This document shows positions 19,318 through 33,138 of a stretch of DNA of 64,000 nucleotides, piece by piece. The translations under genes and the position numbers were made by a program. The DNA lies in contig NZ_AP023174.1 of NCBI RefSeq assembly GCF_013426895.1, positions 3,658,001 through 3,722,000 of the forward strand, written 5' to 3'. Position 1 is the first letter of the stretch. Each line of letters opens with the position of its first letter. A model generated the notes under the pieces. That model was not told the DNA's origin, did not search any database, and worked only from the letters and a program-made list of their open reading frames with translations. Source of the stretch: Paraburkholderia largidicola (lineage in GTDB: Bacteria; Pseudomonadota; Gammaproteobacteria; Burkholderiales; Burkholderiaceae).

Positions 19318-19478
19318 GGTGTTGTCTCCAGAGATGAATCCCAGTATTGGAATGAGTTTGCGACCGATTGTGCCCCGCGGATGATCCGTCCGGCATCAAG
19401 TCTTACCCGCAGCTTTCTAGCTGTTTCGGGCATCGGTACGATTTTGCTGACCTTTCCGTAAACGTCAAGTAGACGACG

Positions 19479-19507
19479 AAAAAAAAGCAGCCACGAGGGC
19501 TGCTTTT
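19479..19507 (-). terminator. Intrinsic terminator of the ATP synthase operon
   Basis: On the minus strand a 10-bp stem with core GCAGCC/GGCTGC around CTCGT ends in a run of eight Ts (the As at 19479-19486 on the plus strand). It begins 13 bases beyond the atpC stop codon. Confidence 0.85.
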
Positions 19508-19519
19508 CAATTGTGCTGC

Positions 19520-19945
19520 TTATTGCTGTCCGCGCAGCTTGCGCAGACGCTGGATCGCGGCCAGCTGAGCCGTCGCGTACGCGAGTTCCGCTTGTGCAGT
19601 CGCGTATTCGAGGTTCGAGCCGGTGTTCTGCAGCGCTTCTTCTGCGCGCTTGCGAGCCTGCTCGGCCTTCGCTTCGTCGAGATCCTTGCCGCGGATCGCC
19701 GTGTCGGCCAGAACCGTCACCGCGCCCGGCTGAACTTCGAGAATGCCGCCAGCGACGAACACGAATTCCTCTTCGCCGTTTTCAGCTTCGATGCGCACCG
19801 CACCCGGACGAATCCGGGTGATGAGCGGCGTGTGGCCCGGCAAAATGCCGAGTTCGCCCGCCTCGCCCGGTAGCGCAACGAACTTCGCCTCGCCCGAGAA
19901 GATCTGCTCTTCCGCGCTGACGACGTCTACCTTGATGGTTGCCAT
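19520..19945 (-). CDS. atpC: ATP synthase F1 epsilon subunit
   Basis: Central-stalk subunit that couples rotation to catalysis and can inhibit ATP hydrolysis. The 141 residues comprise the N-terminal beta-sandwich ([21 protein letters not shown], then [17 protein letters not shown]) and a two-helix C-terminal domain rich in Ala, Glu and Arg. Length is normal for the family. It is the last gene of the atp operon, 150 bases after atpD and just before the operon terminator. Confidence 0.97.
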   Translation of the reverse strand: MATIKVDVVSAEEQIFSGEAKFVALPGEAGELGILPGHTPLITRIRPGAVRIEAENGEEEFVFVAGGILEVQPGAVTVLADTAIRGKDLDEAKAEQARKRAEEALQNTGSNLEYATAQAELAYATAQLAAIQRLRKLRGQQ

Positions 19946-20095
19946 TTATGTCGACTCCTGTCGACCAGAGTTGGCGCTTGCGTGCCTTGCTCTGGTCCCA
20001 TGGTTGAGCGTAGGACGTGGCGCCCGCTTTGCCCGACAACCGTCTTGCGACGGCAGCCGCGCGCGAGCCGGCGCCCGCTTCATTACACCCAGCCG

Positions 20096-21508
<1,413 letters not shown>

Positions 21509-21582
21509 TCAATTCTTCACTCGCGCAACGGCGCAGTTTCGGTGGAATCGCCCTAAGGCGCTTCCGCGTGTCGACGTTAGCG

Positions 21583-22470
21583 TCAGACTGCCGCGGCGCC
21601 ACCGACGATTTCCGACAGTTCCTTCGTGATCGCTGCCTGACGGCTCTTGTTGTACACGAGCTGCAGTTCGTTGATGACCGTCTTCGCATTGTCCGAAGCG
21701 GCCTTCATTGCGACCATCCGTGCCGACTGTTCCGATGCCATGTTTTCCGCGACGGCCTGATAGACCAGCGCTTCGACATAACGCACCAGCAGTTCGTCGA
21801 CGACGGTTTGCGCGTCCGGCTCGTAGATGTAGTCCCACGACGTTTTCGGCGTCGGACCATCCTTGTCGTCCTTGCGTTCGAACTGTTCCGCCGACAGCGG
21901 CAGCAACTGCTCGATCACCGGCTCCTGCTTCATCGTGTTGACGAAGCGGGTGTACGCGATGTACACGGCGGAAACCTTGCCTTCCGAGTACATGTCGAGC
22001 TGAACCTTCACCGCGCCGATCAGCTTTTCGAGGTGCGGCGTGTCGCCCAGTTGCACGACGTTCGACACGACCTTCGCGCGCAGACGGTTCAGGAAACCGA
22101 GACCCTTGCCGCCGATTGCCGTCGCTTCGACCGTCTTGCCCTGGCCTTCCAGCTCCTTGAACTTCTGGAGCGAAGCGCGCAGCACGTTCGTGTTCATACC
22201 GCCGCACAAACCCTTGTCAGTCGTGACGAGGATGAAGCCTGTCGACTTCGCCCCTTCGTTCGTGACCATGAACGGGTGACGGTACTCCGGAGTAGCACTG
22301 CTCATGTGCGCAGCGATATCGCGGACCTTGTCGGCATACGGGCGAGCAGCGCGCATGCGCTCCTGAGCGCGGCGCATCTTCGATGCGGCCACCATCTCCA
22401 TCGCTTTCGTGATCTTGCGCGTGTTTTGCACGCTCTTGATCTTGCCGCGAATTTCCTTCATTCCAGCCAT
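21583..22470 (-). CDS. atpG: ATP synthase F1 gamma subunit
   Basis: Rotor shaft subunit. The N-terminal helix [20 protein letters not shown] and the C-terminal helix with [10 protein letters not shown] (here [33 protein letters not shown]) form the coiled-coil axle; the middle is the Rossmann-like domain. 295 residues is slightly longer than the E. coli protein. AAGGAG precedes the ATG by seven bases. It lies between atpA and atpD as usual. Confidence 0.97.
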   Translation of the reverse strand: MAGMKEIRGKIKSVQNTRKITKAMEMVAASKMRRAQERMRAARPYADKVRDIAAHMSSATPEYRHPFMVTNEGAKSTGFILVTTDKGLCGGMNTNVLRASLQKFKELEGQGKTVEATAIGGKGLGFLNRLRAKVVSNVVQLGDTPHLEKLIGAVKVQLDMYSEGKVSAVYIAYTRFVNTMKQEPVIEQLLPLSAEQFERKDDKDGPTPKTSWDYIYEPDAQTVVDELLVRYVEALVYQAVAENMASEQSARMVAMKAASDNAKTVINELQLVYNKSRQAAITKELSEIVGGAAAV

Positions 22471-22560
22471 TGCTTGCTCCTTGATCGAAGCAGCGCGGAT
22501 GCGCTTTCACGCGCCCACGCTGCTTCAAGGTCCGTTTATGCCTTGCGGATCACTCGCGGA

Positions 22561-24102
<1,542 letters not shown>

Positions 24103-24160
24103 TATTCGCTCCTGATAGTCAATTCTGTTGCGTGCCAGCCGTCACAACCACGTGAGGGCT

Positions 24161-24700
24161 TCAGGCCGTCAGAGCCGTCTGCATGCTGGCGAGCCGCGCG
24201 CGGACCGAGGTATCGAGCACTTCGTCGCCAACCGTCACGCGAACGCCGCCGATCAGCGACGAGTCCACCTGGACCGTCGGCTTCAGCTTGCGCTTGAATT
24301 TGCGTTCGAGGCTTGCGACGAGGTCGTTCAGCTGCGCACCTTCGAGGGGGAATGCGCTGACGATCAGCGCATCGGCCGCACCTTCGCGGGCGTTCTTCAA
24401 CTCTTCGAACTGCGTGGCGATTTCCGGCAAAAGCGGCAGACGATGATTGTCGACCAGCATCTGAACCAGATTCTTCGCCTGCGGGTTGTCCTTGAGCGGC
24501 GATTTCACCGCGGCCAGCAGCAGTTCGCTGATCTGGGCACGGCTGACTTTCGGGCTCGAGGCAATCGACAGCACTTCGGGCAGACGCGCAACCTGTGCCA
24601 GCTCCTGCACGAGCGTGGACCAGGCGGCGGTGTCACCAGCTTCGGCCACGCCAAACAGCGCTTCTGCGTACGGACGGGCGATGGTTGCAAGTTCGGCCAT
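24161..24700 (-). CDS. atpH: ATP synthase F1 delta subunit
   Basis: Peripheral-stalk subunit that fixes the b dimer to the top of F1. The 179 residues start [20 protein letters not shown], typical of the N-terminal helical bundle, and contain the C-terminal FSLE-like segment [14 protein letters not shown] and [19 protein letters not shown]. It begins two bases after the atpF stop codon, so translation is tightly coupled. Confidence 0.97.
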   Translation of the reverse strand: MAELATIARPYAEALFGVAEAGDTAAWSTLVQELAQVARLPEVLSIASSPKVSRAQISELLLAAVKSPLKDNPQAKNLVQMLVDNHRLPLLPEIATQFEELKNAREGAADALIVSAFPLEGAQLNDLVASLERKFKRKLKPTVQVDSSLIGGVRVTVGDEVLDTSVRARLASMQTALTA

Positions 24701-24702
24701 GA

Positions 24703-25173
24703 TCAGAGCTCGGCTTTGAGTTGATTCAGCAGGTCAGCGTGAGCTGCCTGGTCGACTTCGCGCTTCAGGATCTGCTCGGCGCCCTTCACGGCGAGCGCAG
24801 CGACTTCGCCACGCAGCGTTTCACGGGCCTTCACGACCTGCTGTTCCGCGTCGGCTTTCGCCTGAGCGATGATGCGCGCCGCTTCGGCTTGCGCCTGTGC
24901 CTTGATTTCGTCAGCGACCGCGACTGCACGCTTTTCGGCGTCAGCAATACGTTGCTGGCCGTCGTTGCGTGCCTGAGCGAGTTCCTGGTCGACGCGCTTG
25001 TGCGCGGCTTCGAGTTCCAACTTGCCCTTTTCAGCGGCCGAGAGGCCGTCGGCGATCTTTTTCGAGCGCTCGTCGAGGGCGTTGATCAGCGGCGGCCACA
25101 CGAACTTCATCGTGAACCACGCGAGGATCAGGAACACGACCATTTGCGCAAACAGGGTTGCGTTGAGATTCAC
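24703..25173 (-). CDS. atpF: ATP synthase Fo b subunit
   Basis: Peripheral-stalk subunit anchored in the membrane by one N-terminal helix ([22 protein letters not shown]) followed by a long charged coiled coil. 156 residues equals the E. coli length. The start is a GTG at 25173 encoding [10 protein letters not shown], with AAGGAAA seven bases upstream. The gene lies between atpE and atpH in the standard order. Confidence 0.97.
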   Translation of the reverse strand: MNLNATLFAQMVVFLILAWFTMKFVWPPLINALDERSKKIADGLSAAEKGKLELEAAHKRVDQELAQARNDGQQRIADAEKRAVAVADEIKAQAQAEAARIIAQAKADAEQQVVKARETLRGEVAALAVKGAEQILKREVDQAAHADLLNQLKAEL

Positions 25174-25310
25174 GGTGTTTCCTTAAACGTTGCTTGGTCG
25201 GAGGAGGAAACGGCAAGGCGCTCATCGATTCGTTGGTCGATCAGCGCCTTAGTGCCCGTTCCGCTTCGCGCCTTATCAGTTATAGATCAGGCGCACACTT
25301 CCGAGGAACC

Positions 25311-25640
<330 letters not shown>

Positions 25641-25653
25641 TTACGACGCCACG

Positions 25654-26505
25654 TTAATGGGAGTCGTGTGCCTGGCCGATGTACACCAGCGTCAGCATCA
25701 TGAAAATGAACGCCTGCAGCAGAACGATCAGGATGTGGAAGACCGCCCACACGCTGCCCGCGATCACGTGGCCGATGAAGCCAAGCACCGTCGTGTCCGC
25801 GCCGAAGCTCCAGATGCTGCCGAGCAGGGCAATCAGCAGGAACAACAGCTCGCCCGCGTACATGTTGCCGAACAGCCGCATGCCGAGGGAAACCGTCTTC
25901 GCGACGAACTCGATGATGTTCAGTGCAAGGTTCGGGATCCACAGCAGCGGATGCGCGCCGAACGGAGCGGACAGCAGCTCGTGCACGAAGCCGCCTGCGC
26001 CCTTGATCTTGAAGTTGTAGTAAATCATCAGCGCGAACACGCCGAGCGCGATGCCGAGCGTGCCGTTCAGGTCGGCAGTCGGAACGATGCGGTGGTGCGG
26101 GATGACTTCCGACAGACCCAGCCAGCCAATCACGCGGCCCGGCAGGTCTACGGGGAGAAAGTCGAGCGAGTTCATCAGCGCGACCCAGACGAACACGGTC
26201 AGCGCGAGCGGTGCGATGAAAGTGCGGTTGCCGTGGATCATCGACTTCGATTGATCCTCGACCATCTCGACCAGCATTTCGATTGCGCACTGGAAGCGGC
26301 CCGGCACGCCGGACGTCGCCTTACGCGCAGCGAGACGCAAGATGAGGATGGTGACGAGACCGCATACGATCGACCAGAAAAGCGTATCGAGATTCCAGAC
26401 GTGAATGTCGAAAATCGACGTCTGATGAGCGGTGGAAAAATTCTGCAAGTGGTGCGCAATGTACTCGGACGGATCCAGAGCGCGCGTTCCTTCGCTAGCT
26501 GCCAT
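25654..26505 (-). CDS. atpB: ATP synthase Fo a subunit
   Basis: Membrane stator subunit that forms the proton half-channels. The 283-residue protein has several hydrophobic helices, a cytoplasmic-side segment [12 protein letters not shown], and the essential arginine region in [15 protein letters not shown]. The start at [16 protein letters not shown] (26505) is chosen because earlier residues of the open frame have no family character; GGTGG lies ten bases upstream. It follows atpI and precedes atpE by 73 bases. Confidence 0.96.
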   Translation of the reverse strand: MAASEGTRALDPSEYIAHHLQNFSTAHQTSIFDIHVWNLDTLFWSIVCGLVTILILRLAARKATSGVPGRFQCAIEMLVEMVEDQSKSMIHGNRTFIAPLALTVFVWVALMNSLDFLPVDLPGRVIGWLGLSEVIPHHRIVPTADLNGTLGIALGVFALMIYYNFKIKGAGGFVHELLSAPFGAHPLLWIPNLALNIIEFVAKTVSLGMRLFGNMYAGELLFLLIALLGSIWSFGADTTVLGFIGHVIAGSVWAVFHILIVLLQAFIFMMLTLVYIGQAHDSH

Positions 26506-26666
26506 ATCGTTAATGCCACCCAAATTGTCGAAAATCTTTCTGGGCCGCTCCCGCCGCAATGCTCTATTGCGGGAACACGCCAGCGCGGACCTTTGTCGAA
26601 CCCGCGCGCCTCGTTGGTGACGCCGCGCCGTTCGCGCCTTGCATCAACCTGTTTGTCTCGTTTGCT

Positions 26667-27212
26667 TCACCGCCAGGCGAGCGCAATCCAGTACGTCTTG
26701 AGAGCGATGAGATAGGTCACGAGCAGCGGAATCCACCGTACGTCGTGATACCAGAAGGCGATGGCAATAAACATCGCGATCGTTGTCCCCATCTTGAGCG
26801 CTTCGCCGATCATCCAGCTCATCGCTGTCTGGGCGCCGCTCAACTTCTTAAGACGTGCCGCGAACAATGCGCTCGGCACCCAGCAAATCGCTCCTCCCAG
26901 AAAGGCGGACAGCGCAGCATCGCCCGGCGGCTTGTAGAACAGCCACCACAGCAGCGTCGCACCCAGGGACAAAACCATTTGCGCAATCACGACCTTGAAC
27001 GGTGTAACGCGCGATGGACGACTCACGTTCGGGCCAAACAGTTTTTCGGCCTCGGCCCGCGTGAGCGGAACGATATTGTTATCTTGCTGCTCGGCATCCC
27101 ACGCCTCGTCATGCTCGGCGCGCTGACCACCAGTCGCATGCGGGCCGCTGCGCTCGTCGCGGTGTTCGTCGTGCCGTTGTTGCGGCGTTTGGTTCGACGT
27201 TTTGACCGCCAT
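26667..27212 (-). CDS. atpI: ATP synthase-associated AtpI protein
   Basis: Small membrane protein at the head of the atp operon. A polar, histidine- and glutamine-rich N-terminal region of ~60 residues precedes four hydrophobic segments (from VVIAQMVLSLGATLLWWLF to VRWIPLLVTYLIALKTYWIALAWR), typical of betaproteobacterial AtpI. Family members assist c-ring assembly or Mg transport. The start at 27212 (MAVKTSNQTPQQ) is chosen by homology-like N-terminal composition; the frame is open to 27362 and the ribosome site is weak, so the start is uncertain. Confidence 0.85.
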   Translation of the reverse strand: MAVKTSNQTPQQRHDEHRDERSGPHATGGQRAEHDEAWDAEQQDNNIVPLTRAEAEKLFGPNVSRPSRVTPFKVVIAQMVLSLGATLLWWLFYKPPGDAALSAFLGGAICWVPSALFAARLKKLSGAQTAMSWMIGEALKMGTTIAMFIAIAFWYHDVRWIPLLVTYLIALKTYWIALAWR

Positions 27213-27493
27213 CGCAGTGTTCCGCAGAGTCCTGTTCAGTCCGCGAGCTTTCGCACCGCTTACGGGATTGCCTAGCAAATAAATCCGGGCGATTGTAAGC
27301 GATAGTTGCAGGCAATTCAAGACTTTAGCCCGACCAATAACCCGCATGAAACGGTGCTTCACGATACGGGAAAACTCCGATTTTCATGCTGTCGGACTGC
27401 AAATGTAAGGAGGTCGCGGCAGAGCAGGAAATGCGGGGCAGACTGTGCTAAGTCGGCGGGTTGAGATGCGTGTTTTCGCCGCACTCAGCAGTG

Positions 27494-28642
27494 TCAAAAA
27501 TGCAACAGAAGCCACCCGCCGACGGCACCACCGATCACCCAGAACGGGATCGAAAAGAGGTGAAATTGCGCCCACATTCCTCGCTGTCCTGAAAGCCTCA
27601 TTGCAATCAGATTCGCCAACGAACCGATCGCGAATCCAAAGCCGCCGACGCTGACACCGAACGCAAGCGCTCGCCAATCCTTCGAAAACTCGGCCAGCAT
27701 GATCGCAGCGGGCACGTTGCTGATGAACTGCGAGAGGACCGCGCCCGCCGCGTAGGCGCGCAATGGCGTCGAGAGATGCAGCTCCCCGACGGCGTTGTGT
27801 ACCCAGGGCAATGCCGCGACGCTTCTCAACACAATGAACATGAACACGAAGATCAGCAGCAGAAGCCAGTCGATCTTCAGGACGATTCGCGGTCGCCAGA
27901 AGATGAATCCGATGCCGACGCCAATCAGTCCGATGCCCGCTCGATGAGAATCGGCGAGCAGCACGAACGCCGCAAACAACACGACAGCCACGCCAAGCAG
28001 CGGACGATCGACAGGATGCGGTTCGGTGTCTTTCGACAAATCAAGCTCGGTGCGCTTGAACGACACCGTGGCCAACGCGTACAGCATCGCCATTAACGCC
28101 AGACACAAGGGCGCGAGCGCCAGCACGAATCCGCCGAACGAGACGCCGCTCGTCTGCCAGAGAAACAGATTTTGCGGATTGCCCAAAGGCGTGAGGATCG
28201 AGCCTGCGTTGACCGCTATCGCGATGAAAATGACGAGACGTTTGAGCGGCAGCGGCGTCAATTCATTCAACGACAACGCGAGCGGTACGACGACGAACAA
28301 CGCGACATCGTTGGTGAGCAATGTCGACAGCGCAGCGGCAAGCGCGATCAACAGATACGCGAGTGCGCGCTGCGACCGGATGTGATGGACGACGCGATGC
28401 GCGAGCCACATCAGGAATCCTGAATATTCGACGGCCTTCGTCAGGATCAGGAGACCGGCAAGCGTCATCACCGTCTGCCAGTCGACCAACCCGGGCAACG
28501 ATTCCCATGGACGCGGATGAAAAACCTGCAACGCGACCAATGCAACGACGAGCACGGTGAGAACCGGCTCCTTCGTTGCACAGTGGATGATCGTGCGTAG
28601 CAGGTTGCGATGTGGTTTTAGCGCTTGCTCGGCAGCGGGCAT
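27494..28642 (-). CDS. SLC13/ArsB-NhaD-type anion transporter
   Basis: A 382-residue inner-membrane protein with about ten helices of the ion-transporter superfamily. The two repeated clamshell motifs are visible: ALSTLLTNDVALFVVVPLAL with VNAGSILTPLGNPQNLFLW in the first half, and LSQFISNVPAAIMLAEF with IGSLANLIAMRL in the second. These match the anion-permease family that includes ArsB, NhaD and dicarboxylate carriers. It starts 12 bases after parB, so it is probably in the mnmG-parB transcript, and lies between parB and atpI. The substrate is unknown. Confidence 0.85.
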   Translation of the reverse strand: MPAAEQALKPHRNLLRTIIHCATKEPVLTVLVVALVALQVFHPRPWESLPGLVDWQTVMTLAGLLILTKAVEYSGFLMWLAHRVVHHIRSQRALAYLLIALAAALSTLLTNDVALFVVVPLALSLNELTPLPLKRLVIFIAIAVNAGSILTPLGNPQNLFLWQTSGVSFGGFVLALAPLCLALMAMLYALATVSFKRTELDLSKDTEPHPVDRPLLGVAVVLFAAFVLLADSHRAGIGLIGVGIGFIFWRPRIVLKIDWLLLLIFVFMFIVLRSVAALPWVHNAVGELHLSTPLRAYAAGAVLSQFISNVPAAIMLAEFSKDWRALAFGVSVGGFGFAIGSLANLIAMRLSGQRGMWAQFHLFSIPFWVIGGAVGGWLLLHF

Positions 28643-28654
28643 TGGCGACGTTGC

Positions 28655-29545
28655 TTATGCAGCCGCTGCGTTGCCCCGCAAGCGGGCGAGAATCCCTTCC
28701 AGCGCATCGAGGTCGCCGAAATCGACGAGCACCTGCCCTCGCCCCCGGCGTCCGAGCTTGATCTTCACCGTAGCGGCGAGCAGATCCGACAGTTCCTCTT
28801 CGAGCCGTCGCGTGTCGCGGCCACCGTCGTTGTTCGCTTTCGCCTTGACAGCGGGTACCGCCTTCGTCGTCGCCGTGACCAGCTTTTCGGTTTCACGCAC
28901 CGACATGCGCTTGTTGACGACCTGGTTCGCGAGTGTGATCTGCGTGGCACCGTCCACGGCAAGCAGTGCACGTGCGTGGCCCATGTCCAGATCGCCGGCG
29001 AGCAGCATCGTTTGCACGGGCGACGCCAGATTCAGCAGACGCAGCAGATTCGACACCGCACTGCGCGAGCGCCCTACCGACTCGGCCGCCTGCTCGTGCG
29101 TGAAGCTGAACTCATCGAGCAGCCGCTGGATACCCTGCGCCTCTTCCAGCGGGTTCAGGTCCTCGCGCTGGATATTCTCGATAAGCGCCATCGCGGCAGC
29201 AGCCTGATCGGGCACATCGCGTACGAGGACAGGCACTTCTTCGAGACCAGCAAGGCGCGCAGCGCGAAAACGCCGCTCACCCGCAATGATTTCAAACTTT
29301 TCCGCAGAGACAGGCCGCACCAGAATCGGTTGCATCAGACCCTGCGCGCGAATGCTAGCCGCCAGTTCCTGCAGTGCACCCTCGTCCATGCGGGTGCGCG
29401 GCTGATACTTGCCCGCCTGCATCTTGTCGAGCGGCAACGTGTGAGGTGCGCCGTTGATCTTCACCGCTTCCGTGATATCCGCGCTTCCGCCGAGCAGTGC
29501 CTCCAGCCCCCTGCCCAACCCCTTCTTCCGTGCTACTGCGTTCAT
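28655..29545 (-). CDS. parB: Chromosome-partitioning protein ParB (CTP-dependent DNA clamp)
   Basis: Binds parS, loads as a sliding clamp and spreads along DNA for origin segregation. The N-terminus RKKGLGRGLEALLGG is the ParA-interacting motif; the CTP-binding box GERRFRAARLAGL is near residue 88; the parS-binding helix-turn-helix (THEQAAESVGRSRSAVSNLLRLL) begins near 147; the C-terminal ~50 residues form the dimerisation domain. The ATG at 29545 has GAGGA at good spacing; an earlier ATG at 29587 overlaps the parA stop (ATGA) and would add 14 residues. Two perfect parS sites lie 2-4 kb away. Confidence 0.97.
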   Translation of the reverse strand: MNAVARKKGLGRGLEALLGGSADITEAVKINGAPHTLPLDKMQAGKYQPRTRMDEGALQELAASIRAQGLMQPILVRPVSAEKFEIIAGERRFRAARLAGLEEVPVLVRDVPDQAAAAMALIENIQREDLNPLEEAQGIQRLLDEFSFTHEQAAESVGRSRSAVSNLLRLLNLASPVQTMLLAGDLDMGHARALLAVDGATQITLANQVVNKRMSVRETEKLVTATTKAVPAVKAKANNDGGRDTRRLEEELSDLLAATVKIKLGRRGRGQVLVDFGDLDALEGILARLRGNAAAA

Positions 29546-29583
29546 CGTGGTTCCTCGATCCGCTTTGGATGATTGACGCTGCG

Positions 29584-30354
29584 TCATAGCAGGCGCACCC
29601 GCTCGATCATTTCCGCGCCGAACTGCACATAAGCCTGCGCGCCGCGCGATGCGCGGTCGAACACGACACCCGGCAGGCCGTAACTCGGCGCCTCGGCGAG
29701 TCGCACGTTGCGCGGAATGACGACGTCGAACACCTTGTCTCCAAAATGCTCTTTCAGTTGTTCCGATACCTGCTGTTGCAGCGTGATGCGTGGATCGAAC
29801 ATAACGCGCAACAGGCCGATCACCTTCAAGTCACGGTTCAGGTTCGCATGCACCTGCTTGATCGTATTGATGAGGTCCGACAGGCCCTCGAGCGCAAAAT
29901 ATTCGCATTGCATCGGGATAACGACGCCGTGCGCGGCGCAAAGGCCGTTCAGCGTCAGCAGCGAGAGCGCGGGAGGACAGTCGATCAGCACGAAGTCGTA
30001 GTCCGCCACGACGTGAGAAATCGCCTCCTTGAGCTGACGCTCGCGATTCTCCATGCCCACGAGTTCGACTTCGGCACCGGCAAGTTCGCGGTTCGCCGGC
30101 ACGACATCATATGAAACGGCTTCCGACTTCACTCGCGCGTCGGCCACCGACACGCCGTCGACCAGCACTTCATATACCGTGTTCTCGCAAGCGGCCTTGT
30201 CGACGCCACTACCCATGGTGGCGTTGCCTTGCGGATCGAGATCGATGAGCAGGACCCGCTGTCCCTGCGATGCGAGGCTCGCGGCGAGATTGACCGCGGT
30301 CGTCGTTTTGCCGACTCCACCCTTCTGGTTCGCAACGCAGAAGATTTTTGCCAT
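29584..30354 (-). CDS. parA: Chromosome-partitioning ATPase ParA
   Basis: Deviant Walker ATPase that binds DNA non-specifically and moves ParB-parS complexes. The 256-residue protein starts MAKIFCVANQKGGVGKTTTAVN, the deviant Walker A motif with the signature lysine. The Walker B-like segment is DYDFVLIDCPPALSLLT. It lacks the N-terminal regulatory HTH of plasmid-type ParA, which places it in the chromosomal Soj group. It lies between rsmG and parB on the minus strand. Confidence 0.97.
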   Translation of the reverse strand: MAKIFCVANQKGGVGKTTTAVNLAASLASQGQRVLLIDLDPQGNATMGSGVDKAACENTVYEVLVDGVSVADARVKSEAVSYDVVPANRELAGAEVELVGMENRERQLKEAISHVVADYDFVLIDCPPALSLLTLNGLCAAHGVVIPMQCEYFALEGLSDLINTIKQVHANLNRDLKVIGLLRVMFDPRITLQQQVSEQLKEHFGDKVFDVVIPRNVRLAEAPSYGLPGVVFDRASRGAQAYVQFGAEMIERVRLL

Positions 30355-30403
30355 CTGTTAGGTGTCCCTTTGCAGCCTGTTTAATGAAATTTCGATGTGG
30401 AAA

Positions 30404-31081
30404 TCAGCCTACCGTGACTTCGATCAGATGCCGCTCGGCATCCAGCGCAGGCACTTTGAGACGAATCACTTGCTTCACGTGGGCGCCATCAGGCAAGCGC
30501 TCGATTTCCCCGTCCGGTCGAACGCCCTTCATTGCCCAGATCGCGCCATCGTCCGCGACGAGGTGACGGGCCAGTGTAACGAAATCCGCAAGCTCTGCGA
30601 ACGCGCGCGAGACAATTACATCGAACTTTCCTGGAACCTCGGCTCCCGGCCGCAGATTTTCGACGCGCCCCGTGACAACCGACAGATTTCCCAAGCCTAG
30701 CTCCGCCTTAGCCTGAGACTGGAACGCAGACTTTTTCTGAACGATGTCGTTGACGGTGATCGACCATTCGGGAAACACGATCGCCAGGACGATACCCGGC
30801 AGCCCGCCTCCCGAGCCGACGTCCAGCAGCGTCGCGGGGCCAAGTGCGGCCAGATGTGGAACGATCGAAAGTGAATCGAGGATGTGCTGAATCAGCATTT
30901 GCCGCGGATCGCGGATCGCCGTCAGGTTATAGACAGCGTTCCACTTGGCCAGCAACGCGACGTAGTCGAGCAATTTGCCCTTTTGTTCCGGGCTCAGCTG
31001 GATGTCCAGTTCACGCAGGCCCTCTTCCAGCAGCGCGGCGAGTGCCTCGCGCCCCGCCGTCGTGTCGATACGCGCCGTCAT
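30404..31081 (-). CDS. rsmG: 16S rRNA (guanine-N7) methyltransferase RsmG
   Basis: Methylates G527 of 16S rRNA using S-adenosylmethionine; loss gives low-level streptomycin resistance. The SAM-binding motif [17 protein letters not shown] is intact, as is the DSLSIVPHL region preceding it and the KKSAFQ segment. 225 residues is a normal length. Its ATG overlaps the mnmG stop codon (ATGA), so the two are translationally coupled. Confidence 0.97.
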   Translation of the reverse strand: MTARIDTTAGREALAALLEEGLRELDIQLSPEQKGKLLDYVALLAKWNAVYNLTAIRDPRQMLIQHILDSLSIVPHLAALGPATLLDVGSGGGLPGIVLAIVFPEWSITVNDIVQKKSAFQSQAKAELGLGNLSVVTGRVENLRPGAEVPGKFDVIVSRAFAELADFVTLARHLVADDGAIWAMKGVRPDGEIERLPDGAHVKQVIRLKVPALDAERHLIEVTVG

Positions 31082-33036
31082 TGAGCCACCGGCGAGTTGT
31101 CGGTGCCAGCGCCAGCAGGCTTCTGAGCGCGCCGACCGAGGCCACGCTTCAGGTGAACCATCAGGAGCGAGATAGCGGCTGGCGTGATGCCCGAGATGCG
31201 CGACGCCTGGCCGATCGTTTCCGGGCGGAACTGCGTCAGCTTCTGACGCGCCTCGAACGACAGCCCACGGACCTCCGCGTAGTCGAGGTTTTCCGGCAAT
31301 TTCGTGTTCTCGTGTGCCTCGTTTCGTTCGATCTCACCCGCTTGCCGCTCGATATACCCCTGATATTTGACGCCGATCTCGATCTGCTCCTTGATCTGTG
31401 CGAGCAGCACTTCGTCGTTGGCGAGCGCTTCGGCCGGACCGCAGGCGCCTTCGCGCAGCGCGCAGACGCCGTCGTACGACACGCCCGGACGCCGCAGCAG
31501 ATCGGCGAGGCTGTACTCGTGGTCGATCGGCTTGCCGAGCAATGCCGTCGCTTCCTCAGACGAAAGCGTCTTCGGATTGACCCACGTGGTACGCAGCCGC
31601 TCTGTTTCACGTGAAACAGCGTCGCGTTTCCGGCTGAATGCATCCCACCGCTCGTCATCCACCACGCCGAGTTCACGCCCGATCTCGGTCAGACGCATGT
31701 CGGCGTTGTCTTCGCGCAGGCTCAAGCGATATTCCGCGCGGCTCGTGAACATCCGATACGGTTCGGAGACGCCACGCGTCACCAGATCGTCAACCAGCAC
31801 GCCGAGGTAGGCCTGATCGCGGCGCGGGCACCACGCTTCCTTGTCCTGTACATACAGGCCAGCATTGATCCCCGCCAGCAGCCCTTGCGCCGCCGCCTCT
31901 TCATAGCCCGTCGTTCCGTTGATCTGACCGGCAAAGAACAGGCCGTTGATCACCTTCGTTTCCAACGATGCTTTCAATCCGCGGGGATCGAAGTAGTCGT
32001 ACTCGATTGCATAGCCCGGACGCAGGATGTGTGCATGCTCCAGACCGACCATCGAACGAACCAACTCCAGCTGGACGTCGAACGGCAGGCTCGTCGAGAT
32101 CCCGTTCGGATAGAACTCGTTCGTGGTCAAGCCTTCCGGCTCGAGAAAGATCTGATGCGACTCTTTCGACGCAAACCGATGAATCTTGTCCTCGATCGAC
32201 GGGCAATAACGCGGGCCAACGCCCTCGATCACGCCCGTGTACATGGGCGAACGGTCCAGACCGCTACGGATGATGTCGTGCGTTTGCGAATTCGTGTGCG
32301 TGACCCAGCACGGAACCTGACGCGGATGCTGTTCGACACGCCCAAGGAACGAGAACACGGGGACCGGATCGAGATCGCCCGGCTGCTCTTCCAGCTTCGA
32401 GAAATCGATCGTACGGCCGTCGATACGCGGCGGTGTGCCCGTCTTCAACCGGCCCTGCGGCAGCTTCAACTCCTTGAGCCGCGCTGACAGCGACACCGCT
32501 GCCGGGTCCCCTGCTCGCCCGCCCGTATAGTTATTGAGGCCGACGTGGATTTTCCCATCGAGGAACGTGCCGGCCGTCAACACGACCGCACGCGAGCGGA
32601 AACGAACCCCGACCTGCGTCACAGCGCCGACGACGCGGTCGCCTTCGACCATCAAATCGTCGACAGACTGCTGAAACAGCCAAAGATTCGGCTGATTTTC
32701 GAGGCGATGGCGGATCGCCGCCTTGTACAGAATGCGGTCAGCCTGTGCGCGGGTCGCCCGAACGGCGGGCCCCTTCGACGAGTTGAGAATACGGAACTGA
32801 ATCCCGCCTTCGTCAGTGGCAGCCGCCATTGCGCCGCCGAGCGCGTCGACTTCCTTGACCAGATGGCCTTTGCCAATGCCGCCAATCGACGGATTGCAGC
32901 TCATCTGACCGAGGGTTTCGATGTTGTGCGTTAGCAAAAGCGTCTTGTTGCCCATGCGCGCGGACGCCAAAGCGGCTTCCGTGCCGGCATGACCGCCGCC
33001 AACGACGATTACGTCAAACTCTGTGGGATAAAGCAT
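31078..33036 (-). CDS. mnmG: tRNA uridine-34 5-carboxymethylaminomethyl modification enzyme MnmG (GidA)
   Basis: FAD-dependent subunit that acts with MnmE to modify the wobble uridine of several tRNAs. The FAD-binding motif [17 protein letters not shown] begins near residue 12, and the family segments [22 protein letters not shown] and [17 protein letters not shown] are present. The ATG at 33036 ([15 protein letters not shown]) is used in preference to a start four codons earlier. A perfect parS palindrome lies inside the coding sequence at 31602-31619 and encodes part of AVSRETERL. It is first in mnmG-rsmG-parA-parB. Confidence 0.97.
   Translation of the reverse strand: MLYPTEFDVIVVGGGHAGTEAALASARMGNKTLLLTHNIETLGQMSCNPSIGGIGKGHLVKEVDALGGAMAAATDEGGIQFRILNSSKGPAVRATRAQADRILYKAAIRHRLENQPNLWLFQQSVDDLMVEGDRVVGAVTQVGVRFRSRAVVLTAGTFLDGKIHVGLNNYTGGRAGDPAAVSLSARLKELKLPQGRLKTGTPPRIDGRTIDFSKLEEQPGDLDPVPVFSFLGRVEQHPRQVPCWVTHTNSQTHDIIRSGLDRSPMYTGVIEGVGPRYCPSIEDKIHRFASKESHQIFLEPEGLTTNEFYPNGISTSLPFDVQLELVRSMVGLEHAHILRPGYAIEYDYFDPRGLKASLETKVINGLFFAGQINGTTGYEEAAAQGLLAGINAGLYVQDKEAWCPRRDQAYLGVLVDDLVTRGVSEPYRMFTSRAEYRLSLREDNADMRLTEIGRELGVVDDERWDAFSRKRDAVSRETERLRTTWVNPKTLSSEEATALLGKPIDHEYSLADLLRRPGVSYDGVCALREGACGPAEALANDEVLLAQIKEQIEIGVKYQGYIERQAGEIERNEAHENTKLPENLDYAEVRGLSFEARQKLTQFRPETIGQASRISGITPAAISLLMVHLKRGLGRRAQKPAGAGTDNSPVAQ
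31602..31619. other. parS: parS centromere site within mnmG
   Basis: TGTTTCACGTGAAACA (31603-31618) is a perfect match to the universal chromosomal parS consensus and is extended to an 18-bp palindrome by flanking C/G. It lies inside mnmG, about 2 kb from parB. ParB would nucleate here. Confidence 0.93.
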
Positions 33037-33138
33037 CGCGGATCTCACGCGGGATCCAGCGTGAGCCTAAAAGAAAGTATGGGCGAAATTATAGCGGGTT
33101 CGCTTTTGGCCCGAATTCCGTCCAGATGGTATAGGACG

